26,923 bases of DNA from a virus: the IMG/VR virus record IMGVR_UViG_3300049479_000300, positions 1-26,923 of that record; one strand, given 5' to 3'. Position 1 is the first letter of the stretch. Each line of letters opens with the position of its first letter. This document shows, piece by piece, positions 8,328 through 15,743 of this stretch. Both the position numbers and the translations under genes were made by a program. A model generated the notes under the pieces. The model was given only the letters and a program-made list of their open reading frames with translations, searched no databases and was not told where the DNA came from.

Positions 8328-9157
8328 TATGCCTCCGCAATAAAGGTTACAACTATTGAAGGGTAAACATACGCCCTGGCCGGACCCTTATCGCTCTTTC
8401 TTAGGTTAAATTTTTTCTTCCCTAAGACCGATCCGGTTCTTTTGTTGCGAATAGTTACCCTGTCCAACTGTAAGGTCGATCCAGATATAAAATCAAACTT
8501 AAGACGATACTTACCTTTGTCTTCTCTTCTAATGCTGCGATACGCCAAATAATAGGCACCGTTTGGGGCAGAGAAATGAGTTTTTATTTTATTATATTGG
8601 GACCTAGTTTTCTTAGAATATTTTTGAAATCTCTCTGAAGTAGACCCAGCCCTGACTCCAAGTCTTTCTAATCGTCTGGCGTATGGGGTAATGTTAACAA
8701 ATATTAATCTATCCCCTGGGACCACTTTTGGCCTACTGGAAAGCCATGATGAAAGCTCGGAGATACTCCTAGCTACCGTGACACCTTTAAATAGGACGTA
8801 GTTATGGTCGATGTATGTTCCAGTAACTACTTTTGATCTCTCTAATATGGCTTTGTACATGTCCAGGATATCTTCAGTGGCTACCGATGAATCATATCTA
8901 GAAATACTAATTTTACCAAACGGGTTAACTTTCTCTACTGGCTTTGTGAACGATCCGTCTACTCTCGTGATGTATTCTTTCTTTGGAAATCCCCTGGCCT
9001 GTTCTTCTCTTAAAGCATTATGGGCTACTTGTATTAAAGTGCTTCTTAAATATCCCATGAATTTATCTAGGGTAACTTTTCCCCCTAGGTCTTTATCAAC
9101 ATTATAAAGACCTATCTTTCCATTATCTCTTATGGAGATATCAAAGGAAAATCCCAA
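8327..9157 (-). CDS. Neck / tail-completion region protein of unknown family
   Basis: I do not recognise this 276-residue protein. It is basic and soluble, with no signal or membrane segment. A lysine/arginine-rich central part lies near residues 165-205 and the C-terminal part is beta-rich (KFDFISGSTLQLDRVTIRN). The start is TTG at 9157 with AAGGA about ten bases upstream, because no in-frame ATG is close. It ends with TAG directly followed by TGA, a tandem stop. It sits between head closure and tail terminator, the place of HK97 gp10-like or lambda Z-like tail completion proteins, so a neck role is likely but unproven. Confidence 0.7.
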   Translation of the reverse strand: MGFSFDISIRDNGKIGLYNVDKDLGGKVTLDKFMGYLRSTLIQVAHNALREEQARGFPKKEYITRVDGSFTKPVEKVNPFGKISISRYDSSVATEDILDMYKAILERSKVVTGTYIDHNYVLFKGVTVARSISELSSWLSSRPKVVPGDRLIFVNITPYARRLERLGVRAGSTSERFQKYSKKTRSQYNKIKTHFSAPNGAYYLAYRSIRREDKGKYRLKFDFISGSTLQLDRVTIRNKRTGSVLGKKKFNLRKSDKGPARAYVYPSIVVTFIAEA

Positions 9158-9481
9158 TTAAGATGTCCTTATTCTGAATCCGCAAATTTCTCCTCCAAGG
9201 GAGAACATCTCTCGGACTTCTGAAATAGTTACTGTCCCAAATTCTGCATCTGTAATTCTATCGCCACGTTTTATTTCCGGGTATCCAGAGGCAACAAGAT
9301 TAGTTTTAGAAACTACAAACTCTCTTCCCTCTATTACGGCCTCAGAAATTCCCGCCAAGTTTCTAAAATAGTTTGAAGGACTGACTTGAATAGTGGCCGT
9401 AAATGCCGTAGCTGGGCGAGAAATAGTTACCGTTCTATGGTGCATGGAAAGCATAATATCAAGGGCTTGTCTAATCGACAT
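9158..9481 (-). CDS. Head closure / head-tail joining protein (probable)
   Basis: A small beta-rich protein of 107 residues from the ATG at 9481, or 109 from the ATG at 9487. The GGGGAG ribosome binding site lies about eight bases before 9481 and only about one base before 9487, so I prefer 9481. The segment FVVSKTNLVASGYPEIKRGDRI followed by FGTVTISEVREMF has the pattern of head-closure and stopper proteins with an OB-like barrel. It starts inside the end of the connector gene and is followed immediately by the neck-region protein. The function is from size, order and fold impression. Confidence 0.65.
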   Translation of the reverse strand: MSIRQALDIMLSMHHRTVTISRPATAFTATIQVSPSNYFRNLAGISEAVIEGREFVVSKTNLVASGYPEIKRGDRITDAEFGTVTISEVREMFSLGGEICGFRIRTS

Positions 9482-10094
9482 ACTCATTCTCCCCTGTTAG
9501 GACTGCTCTTTCACTTCTATATCTATCAATAACATTTGTAAAGTTTCCGAATAGGGCTCCGAATCCTCGTGCCCTACTGTTAGCCTCTAGGGTGTAATCA
9601 AATTGTACAGATATAGTCCCTGGGATGGATACGCTTTGAACGTCGCTTCCGAAGTTTAAAGAAATTCCGGCCTTCTTTTTATTGTATCTTTCTTCGACAA
9701 TTGATTTCACTGCCATAGATAAAGGCCCCGGAATGGTGTCAAATCCAGCGTCGTATGTCACCACTAGCTCGTCAGCACATCCGAAGAATCCTTGTCCTAG
9801 ATTTCTAAATATTTGCCCAGAGGGTTTTAGAAATCGGAAATCAGTTATCGCCACCCCGTCTGCCTCGATAGATGTAATTGTCTTTATGGGGTATTGAGCA
9901 GTTTTAAATCTAGAAAAATCGTTTGGATATTCTTCTCGGTAGAATCTTTGTACATAAGATCCGGCATTAAAAATCCTGCCACAATAGTTTTCAATGGCTT
10001 CGGAGACTAGTGTAAGTTGTTCTGTGAGAAAAGTGTCATCCGAAGTGCCAACTATTCCCAGGTATGCTTTCATATCTGCAAGAGAAACTAACAT
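9471..10094 (-). CDS. Head-tail connector protein (HK97 gp6-like)
   Basis: A 207-residue protein whose N-terminus, LADMKAYLGIVGTSDDTFLTEQLTLVSEAIENYCGR, is the helical signature of phage gp6-like head-tail connector (adaptor) proteins. These proteins form a ring under the portal. A beta-rich middle (FYREEYPNDFSRFKTAQYP, ITSIEADGVAIT) and a helix with SMAVKSIVEERYNKKKAG follow. AAGGAG lies seven bases before the ATG. It ends in TAG, and the head-closure gene starts before that stop. It begins the neck module, which here is separated from the portal gene by more than 5 kb of fibre-type genes. Confidence 0.83.
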   Translation of the reverse strand: MLVSLADMKAYLGIVGTSDDTFLTEQLTLVSEAIENYCGRIFNAGSYVQRFYREEYPNDFSRFKTAQYPIKTITSIEADGVAITDFRFLKPSGQIFRNLGQGFFGCADELVVTYDAGFDTIPGPLSMAVKSIVEERYNKKKAGISLNFGSDVQSVSIPGTISVQFDYTLEANSRARGFGALFGNFTNVIDRYRSERAVLTGENEYVD

Positions 10095-10636
10095 TACAAA
10101 TCTCCTTCTACCTTGTAGGCCACTTCTTTTAAAGATCTAAAGCAATCTTTTAAAGTTACCATATCGAAATATTTATCAGATTTCCAAAGTCCATAAGCAT
10201 CAAAATACCTAGCTACCCATTCAGAACAAACCTGCCTTCGTTTCCCATTTACAGTTTTCTTCCATTCATTGGCCCCAAACCATTGAGTAAGTATTTCAAG
10301 GGCATCCCAGAAAAGCTGTCCTCTGGAGTACTTTGTTTTGTAAATAGTTGGGCTAAATTTGTAGGCGATGTCATCTACTAATAATAATGAGTTCAAATAA
10401 TTGTCTTGTAAGTGGGGTATCTCTATAGATAGATCAGCTATTATTTTATAGTGTTTCAGCCACTCGGAGGCTGGTCTAATTCTAAACCCTCCCCCCGTCA
10501 TATCAGAGACCATATACGATCCGTCCGACATTGGGTGAAATACTCCTACATGGGAGCATCCTTCCACTGCCTCTAGAATTCTAGCTAAAACGGCCCACCA
10601 ATCTTTTCTACTTACGAATACCGCTCTTGTTTTCAT
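10094..10636 (-). CDS. Permuted NlpC/P60 (YiiX-like) papain-fold protein
   Basis: A 180-residue protein in which the likely catalytic His comes before the Cys. His29 is in GCSHVGVFHP, and Cys137 is in RRQVCSEWVARYFDAYGLW. This order is that of circularly permuted NlpC/P60 enzymes such as YiiX-like proteins, which act as amidases or peptidases. Tyr, Asp and Trp residues around the Cys fit the family. No signal peptide is seen. The stop overlaps the connector start by three bases, and the start overlaps the upstream TGA. Whether it cuts peptidoglycan, a cross-link or something else cannot be told. Confidence 0.68.
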   Translation of the reverse strand: MKTRAVFVSRKDWWAVLARILEAVEGCSHVGVFHPMSDGSYMVSDMTGGGFRIRPASEWLKHYKIIADLSIEIPHLQDNYLNSLLLVDDIAYKFSPTIYKTKYSRGQLFWDALEILTQWFGANEWKKTVNGKRRQVCSEWVARYFDAYGLWKSDKYFDMVTLKDCFRSLKEVAYKVEGDL

Positions 10637-11088
10637 AAGTATAAATGCTCCTGAAGTTTGCCAATGATCTGCATTTTAATATCCATTGTCACTAGCGGAT
10701 TAGTCATAGCCATAACCTTAGACTGAGCCAACTCAAAAGAAAGCCCTAAAATATCGTCCATTGCTGCTTTGAATTCCGCATCTTGAGTGAGTGAAATCAA
10801 TTGTGCAGTAGTCCAAAGTCCAGATCGAAGCCTTGCTTTATTATCTGCTGCAATTTCGCCTATAAGCGTGTCTCTTACTTCGGCTCTTTTTGCCATAGTG
10901 ACCTTATCCTTTTCATTCAAAATCAAAGGATCGTAAATTACTTTCAGTGCTGCAAACTCTTCATCAGTTACTAAAATTGCATTATCTGGTAGTGGATCTC
11001 CGTCATTATAGAACCAAGAAACCCAAGGACACTCTGGTGGTAAGTTTTGATTGTCTGGATTTTTTTCCTGAGCAATATAGGCGATCAT
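10633..11088 (-). CDS. Hypothetical protein, possibly a fibre-associated chaperone
   Basis: A 151-residue acidic protein. The N-terminal third is rich in Pro/Trp/Asp (PPECPWVSWFYNDGDPLPDN). The rest is predicted helical, with AKRAEVRDTLIGEIAADNKARLRSGLW. It follows the fibre gene with a four-base ATGA overlap and AAGGA six bases before the ATG. Small proteins placed directly after a fibre gene often help fibre folding or assembly, which is only suggestive here. I do not recognise a domain. Confidence 0.6.
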   Translation of the reverse strand: MIAYIAQEKNPDNQNLPPECPWVSWFYNDGDPLPDNAILVTDEEFAALKVIYDPLILNEKDKVTMAKRAEVRDTLIGEIAADNKARLRSGLWTTAQLISLTQDAEFKAAMDDILGLSFELAQSKVMAMTNPLVTMDIKMQIIGKLQEHLYL

Positions 11089-12293
11089 GTTACGTCCTTA
11101 TAAATACATAAAGAGTTATCTAAAACTTGTACCTGCGAACCGTTAACCTCAGATAAAAAGATAGGATAGATTTGTCCACTTACTGTACAGATAAAAATAC
11201 CTTCAATTTCAGCAACAGTTGGTTGTGTTCCAGCAGAAGAAGTCGCAGCAATATTCGTATTGAAAGCAGATAATGGCCCAGCAATTTTATTTGTAGTCGA
11301 TGCGGTTACGGATTGAACAACCTCACCTACAAAATTTACAGTTCCGGTAGCTGTTCCACCAATGCCAGGTCTAAATCCTGTAGTAGTTGCGTTAGATATA
11401 TGTCTTAAAGTCCACTTAACTCGATATACTCGACCAGCTACAACGTTAACTGCCAACTCAGGGCAGGTCACATAAGTGGCATTAGAAGTATTTGAATAAA
11501 TAGTTGTGCTTCTTAGAAAAACATCGTTAGTAATACCGTCCAATTTTGTCTTATCAGCAGCACTCATAAATCCAGCCACAGAAGTCGTAGCATCAGGATG
11601 AATGTGACCAAGTGCTGAGTATAAAAGATCGTTCTCGGCTTGAGTCTGATACTGTGGATGTGGATCTAAAGCGGCCTCATGCGTAGAAATTGCAGCGTTA
11701 ACTCTAGCATCAGCAGCAGCATTAAAATCCGAAATTGTCGCAGCTAACTGAGTCCCGGTGTGATTAGTTCTATTTCTGTTGTTTGTATCTCGTGTATTTA
11801 GCTGAGTAGGTGTCTCGTATCCATTAGGGTTAGACGCATCATACTTAGCGTTTAAAGCTACCTGAGTAGCTGTTGAAATTGGTTTGTTAATATCTGATGT
11901 ATTATCTACATTCCCTAGCCCTACTTGTGACTTAGTAACACCGTGAGGATTAGAAGTGTTAGCAATATGCGCGTCGATCACAGCATGAGAATTAGTCCCG
12001 CGATTAGAAATTTGAGTGTGATCAATTGCTGACTGAATAACTGAGAGAGTTAGAATATCAGAAGCATCATTGTAAGTAGCAGTAATAGAGCCACTTGATT
12101 GAATCAAAGCGCCTACAATATCTTGAACCTCTTCTGCTGTGATACCCGTCGATAGTGTATGCTCAACATTATCAGAACCCTTATATTTAAGAGACCCACT
12201 ATCAAACCAAAAGTACGCTTCTCCAGCAGTTGGCACTTCCGCTGGGTTAGATCTTGTACCAAAAATTATGGCCCTATCTATAGCTACACTCAT
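11085..12293 (-). CDS. Fibre-like protein with phage tail-fibre repeat motifs
   Basis: A protein of 402 residues from the ATG at 12293, which overlaps the upstream TGA and has GAGG five bases before it. An ATG 15 bases further upstream (12308) is less likely. It contains the tail-fibre repeat signature SNPHGVTKSQVGLGNVDNTSD (here near residues 115-135). It also has a DPHPQYQTQAENDLLYS segment and an ADKTKLDGI segment, all common in phage fibres. The C-terminal ~130 residues are a beta-rich, Thr/Ser/Val-rich domain that may be the receptor-facing head. Its place before the neck genes, far from the J gene, is unusual for a tail fibre, so a head or neck fibre is possible. Confidence 0.8.
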   Translation of the reverse strand: MSVAIDRAIIFGTRSNPAEVPTAGEAYFWFDSGSLKYKGSDNVEHTLSTGITAEEVQDIVGALIQSSGSITATYNDASDILTLSVIQSAIDHTQISNRGTNSHAVIDAHIANTSNPHGVTKSQVGLGNVDNTSDINKPISTATQVALNAKYDASNPNGYETPTQLNTRDTNNRNRTNHTGTQLAATISDFNAAADARVNAAISTHEAALDPHPQYQTQAENDLLYSALGHIHPDATTSVAGFMSAADKTKLDGITNDVFLRSTTIYSNTSNATYVTCPELAVNVVAGRVYRVKWTLRHISNATTTGFRPGIGGTATGTVNFVGEVVQSVTASTTNKIAGPLSAFNTNIAATSSAGTQPTVAEIEGIFICTVSGQIYPIFLSEVNGSQVQVLDNSLCIYKDVT

Positions 12294-12532
12294 ACCAACC
12301 TCAAACATCCGTTAATTACTAAACACCCCTTTAATTCTAAGTGAGTGGTTAGCATATTCTGTCCTTCTGCTATTATTGCAGACACCCCAGAATTTATTTT
12401 ATGATACGGGAGAGTGGCGGAGTTTCCCCCAGTAAATCCCACATCCTGAATAGCCGTTAGAAGGTCATACTCTGTAGGGTATGAATACTCTTCTCCATCT
12501 ACTTCAAGGACTGCGACTTTAATTACTTTCAC
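12290..12532 (-). CDS. Small hypothetical protein in the fibre cassette
   Basis: An 80-residue protein with a GTG start at 12532, preceded by GAGGG three or four bases away. The sequence has VAVLEVDGEEYSYPTEYD near the start and two cysteines near the end (KGCLVINGCLRLV). No known domain is recognised and there is no signal peptide or clear membrane segment. The stop overlaps the fibre gene start by four bases, so the two are probably translationally coupled. Confidence 0.6.
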   Translation of the reverse strand: MKVIKVAVLEVDGEEYSYPTEYDLLTAIQDVGFTGGNSATLPYHKINSGVSAIIAEGQNMLTTHLELKGCLVINGCLRLV

Positions 12533-12549
12533 TTTCCCTCTTTTACCAA

Positions 12550-12573
12550 TAGGCCCCAGTCTCCTGGGGACTA
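12550..12573 (-). promoter_or_regulatory. GNRA-capped hairpin between two fibre-type genes
   Basis: The mRNA can form CCCCAG-GAGA-CTGGGG, a perfect six-bp stem with a GAGA (GNRA) tetraloop. Three further pairs (TAG with CTA) lie beyond one mismatch. No run of U follows, so it is not a classical terminator. It lies just after the stop of the 463-residue fibre gene and could stabilise the mRNA 3' end or attenuate transcription. Confidence 0.5.
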
Positions 12574-12581
12574 TTTAGTTA

Positions 12582-13973
12582 TTAAGCATTTTTCTTAATG
12601 AATTCTATTTCTACGTGTAAGTCTGTTGTATTTTTAGCTACCCCAATTTTCCACACATGGCTTCCTCCTCCTGAAGGAATAGTAGAAGAAAGAGCAGACC
12701 CATTCCAATAAATGATATCCCCGGCAGTAGCTCCAGATAGAACTCCAGTTACTACAGTATCATTGGCCAATACTTTTACTGGGGATGTGGCCACTTCAGT
12801 AGTGGATGCTACCCCTACTATTCTGGCAGCGTTTGTTAATGAAGTATATTTCAGGGCGGTGTCATTAGAAGACACATATACTGGGTGCCCGGCAGTAGTT
12901 CCCCCAACTCCGGCCACATACTCAACTCCCTGTTGAGAAATTTGTCCGTATAGTTCCTGTATTGCCCCTTCTACATCTACTTGAGAAGTAAATCCGCCAA
13001 CATCCGCAATTGGGATATCTACAGCAGAAACTTGTCCAGCCCCAGTTCCGAAATCGATCATGGTATCCTTAACACCGTCTGCTTTAATTTGTACCGCATC
13101 AGATACAACCTCTAAGCCTCCCGCTGCCGCAGGATTGACCGAAAGAACTCCGGCCAGAAAGCTAAGGCCCGCTCCAGCAGCACCAGAATCTATTCTGATA
13201 TCATTTCCTACTTTAACTAATCCCGTAGATGCTGTAGTGGCCTCAAAGCTCTTAGCCTCCCAAGCAGTCCCCGACCAGAAATAAAGAACAGTAGGCTCAT
13301 TATCCACGGCTACGGCCATTCCAGTAGTGGCGGTTGTAAATATCCAAGAAGACCCATTGTACTCAGCTATTTTATCCTCTTGGCCTACCCATGCTCCAGT
13401 AGCAGTAGCTATAACTAAATACCTATCTCCAGATACAGGAGACCCTGGAGGATTCGCTGATCTTGAAATAACTGAGTCCTGCCACTCAATACCCATAGCT
13501 AAAGCATCTACTTTGTCGTCTACATATTTTTTATCTACTAATTCTTTATCGTCAGCAAAAGAAGGGTGGACGGAATAACTTACTTTACCAGTGAATGCTC
13601 TCGTTCCATCAGCCTTTGTATAGATAGTGTGGTCATCGTCTCCAAGCCCTATAAGGCCGCCATGATCTATGGAAGATGTAATTGCTGCCACATCAACAAG
13701 ATCATTCACATATCCACTTGCTCCGGTTTTAACTGGCTTCCCAGCGTCGGCAGCACCAGCGGTTGAGGATATAAATTCAGTCTCTCTGAAGTAAATACTG
13801 TCATGACTGTGGGCTGAAGTTCCATCCGATCCGCCAACTAGGGCCCCCAAAAGTCCGTCTGTTAGTTCATTATTAGCCGTTTTTAAAGACGCCATTTTAA
13901 TGGAGTCTGATGCCTCACTGTGCTCCTGCTGATACCCGTCTGCATTTATGTATAAAACTTTAATGTCCGCCAT
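12582..13973 (-). CDS. Fibre-like structural protein with DUF2793-like domain
   Basis: A 463-residue protein. Residues around 104-128 read HGGLIGLGDDDHTIYTKADG and then TRAFTG, a motif common at the shaft of phage fibres. Residues about 160-240 (DSVISRSANPPGSPVSGDRY, ATGAWVGQEDKIAEYNGSSW, LYFWSGTAWEA) match the DUF2793 pattern found in phage tail and fibre proteins. The remainder is beta-rich and rich in Ala/Gly/Ser/Thr/Val, typical of virion surface proteins. The ATG has GGAGG about six bases upstream. It sits in the fibre cassette between portal and connector. Assignment to head, neck or tail fibre cannot be decided. Confidence 0.78.
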   Translation of the reverse strand: MADIKVLYINADGYQQEHSEASDSIKMASLKTANNELTDGLLGALVGGSDGTSAHSHDSIYFRETEFISSTAGAADAGKPVKTGASGYVNDLVDVAAITSSIDHGGLIGLGDDDHTIYTKADGTRAFTGKVSYSVHPSFADDKELVDKKYVDDKVDALAMGIEWQDSVISRSANPPGSPVSGDRYLVIATATGAWVGQEDKIAEYNGSSWIFTTATTGMAVAVDNEPTVLYFWSGTAWEAKSFEATTASTGLVKVGNDIRIDSGAAGAGLSFLAGVLSVNPAAAGGLEVVSDAVQIKADGVKDTMIDFGTGAGQVSAVDIPIADVGGFTSQVDVEGAIQELYGQISQQGVEYVAGVGGTTAGHPVYVSSNDTALKYTSLTNAARIVGVASTTEVATSPVKVLANDTVVTGVLSGATAGDIIYWNGSALSSTIPSGGGSHVWKIGVAKNTTDLHVEIEFIKKNA

Positions 13974-13988
13974 TTAATCCTCCAATGA

Positions 13989-14393
13989 TTATTTATGTAT
14001 TTCCCCAGTTACCGGATTGTACCCCATGCCCGCACCCTCTTTAAATCCATATACCTTAAAAAGATCCTTTTTTACGTTCTCAAAGGATAATTTCAATTTA
14101 GTGTACTGATCTGACTTATCTTGAACAAGCATCTTCTGTTTCTCTATTTTCTGGTCTAGGAGTATTTTTTCTAGAACCATATTCTTTAGGGCCTGTTCTT
14201 CTACATGCATATACAGCTTGGCGTTCTCTATATCCCTTACTGTAGTCTCTATTTGAAGTAGATGTGAGGGGTCTAAATACATCGGAAACTCGGGCACCTC
14301 ATTGGCCTCTTTGATATCGTCTTGTTCTTTCACTTTCCCTGAAACTGACTTTTTAACCTTCGATTTTCTTGAAGAATTGCTTGTGCTGGCCAT
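13989..14393 (-). CDS. Coiled-coil protein of unknown function
   Basis: A 134-residue protein with a basic Ser/Lys-rich N-terminus and a long charged helix. The helix runs about from residue 45 to 118, with segments such as KLYMHVEEQALKNMVLEK and LLDQKIEKQKMLVQDK, and has strong coiled-coil character. It ends with GYNPVTGEIHK. GGAG lies about ten bases before the ATG. It sits between the collagen-like and the DUF2793-bearing fibre genes, so it may be a structural linker or assembly factor. I do not recognise the family. Confidence 0.68.
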   Translation of the reverse strand: MASTSNSSRKSKVKKSVSGKVKEQDDIKEANEVPEFPMYLDPSHLLQIETTVRDIENAKLYMHVEEQALKNMVLEKILLDQKIEKQKMLVQDKSDQYTKLKLSFENVKKDLFKVYGFKEGAGMGYNPVTGEIHK

Positions 14394-14398
14394 TGTGT

Positions 14399-15739
14399 TT
14401 ACGCTCCTATTGCCACTGGTTGAGATACTCTAACGAATACTTCAGTCCCTCCCAAGGATGTCCCACAAACTGTGTGAAATCCCGAGGTTCTTTTGGTATC
14501 CGTAATCCCCCCAACAGTATCTAAAAATACTGGGGAGTTTAAAGAAAATACTGAAAATGCTGCATTGGATATAACTCCCATTAATATTACAGTAACAGTC
14601 TGTCCAGCCAATGCGTCATTCCCGGCAAACCCTAGGACAACTGAGTCTTGAAAAGTTCCGCTGGCATCCGCAAGACTAACATTTGTTGGGCTGTCTGCTT
14701 TAAGGGCGTCCCCGGATAATATGTCCTCAGAAGCTATTCTGGATACAGCCAGTTTCACAGCGGAGTCGGTAGTTCCCCCTCCGGTTTCTGTGGTTACTTT
14801 AGTTACTATTGTCTGGGAGATTATTTCCTGTTTGGGTAAGTCTATTTTATTCGTTTCTAGGATTTCTCCGTCAGACATTTCAAAACTGAAAGAAAGTTCT
14901 CTTCCAGTCTTCTCGGCCCTGACTTCCACTATGGTGGGAGCGTCTTTTCCGTCGACTCCATCTTTACCAGATCTTCCAATAACTCCTTCAGATCCAGGAA
15001 GTCCCCTTGGCCCAGTATCCCCCTTTAGACCCTGTGGCCCAGTATCCCCTTTGGCCCCATCTCTTCCTGGCTTCCCTCTTTGTCCTCTTGACCCACGAAG
15101 GGAAAATCTTTCCTCTTCTGTTAAGTCAGAGAACTTTATTTTCAGGGAGTTCTTATCTTCTTCGGTTAAATCAGAAAACTTTAATTTTAATTCAGTCTTC
15201 TCTTCCTCAGTGAAGTCCGAGAATTTTGGCCTTAGAGACTCGAAGTACTCTCTGTGTTCTTCAAATACGAATCCCTTCCCCTGAGAACCTCTTTGTCCTC
15301 TGGGTCCCTTGGGCCCCACTAAAGATAATTTCTCTTCGTCCGTAAGATCGGTGAATTTTAGTTTTAGTGATTCAGAAATTTCTTTTAAATATTCAACGAC
15401 CATTGACCGAATGGTTTCTTGGTGTTTACTAAAAACAAAACTCTCTCCATTGTCCCCCTTTGGGCCTTTGAGAGAATTTATTTCTTCTTCAGTTAAATCT
15501 TTAAATTTTAATGAGGCTTCTTTAATCCAGGATTTTAGGAATTCTTCATTTTCTTCTAAGGAGAAATCTTTTCCGTCTCTACCGTCTTTTCCGTTCTTTC
15601 CGTTAATTCCGTCTGTACCGTCCCTACCATCTCTTCCCTTTGGGCCTCTAGGCCCAGTGAAATTGGTAGAAGACTCTAGAGAGGCAAACCTCTCCTCCAT
15701 CTTCTTAATAATGAGGGCCAGTAGGACTTCTAATTCCAT
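14399..15739 (-). CDS. Collagen-like fibre protein with KFSDLTEEE repeats
   Basis: A 446-residue protein with four Gly-X-Y collagen-like blocks, at about residues 29-58, 92-98, 142-156 and 216-266 (for example GPRGPKGRDGRDGTDG). Between them the 13-residue unit KF[S/K/T]D[L/F]TEEE..SL occurs five times, near residues 78, 128, 172, 187 and 202. The last three copies lie 15 residues apart. The N-terminus is a short helix likely to trimerise, and the C-terminal ~170 residues are beta-rich. Such collagen-like trimers occur in phage tail fibres and head spikes. It begins four bases after the portal stop, so it is part of the head operon. Confidence 0.85.
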   Translation of the reverse strand: MELEVLLALIIKKMEERFASLESSTNFTGPRGPKGRDGRDGTDGINGKNGKDGRDGKDFSLEENEEFLKSWIKEASLKFKDLTEEEINSLKGPKGDNGESFVFSKHQETIRSMVVEYLKEISESLKLKFTDLTDEEKLSLVGPKGPRGQRGSQGKGFVFEEHREYFESLRPKFSDFTEEEKTELKLKFSDLTEEDKNSLKIKFSDLTEEERFSLRGSRGQRGKPGRDGAKGDTGPQGLKGDTGPRGLPGSEGVIGRSGKDGVDGKDAPTIVEVRAEKTGRELSFSFEMSDGEILETNKIDLPKQEIISQTIVTKVTTETGGGTTDSAVKLAVSRIASEDILSGDALKADSPTNVSLADASGTFQDSVVLGFAGNDALAGQTVTVILMGVISNAAFSVFSLNSPVFLDTVGGITDTKRTSGFHTVCGTSLGGTEVFVRVSQPVAIGA

Positions 15740-15743
15740 CTAA

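Noticed and set aside
14721-15284. Plus-strand 187-residue proline/serine-rich ORF
   Set aside because: It is the antisense shadow of the collagen-like gene. The proline pattern mirrors the Gly-X-Y codons.
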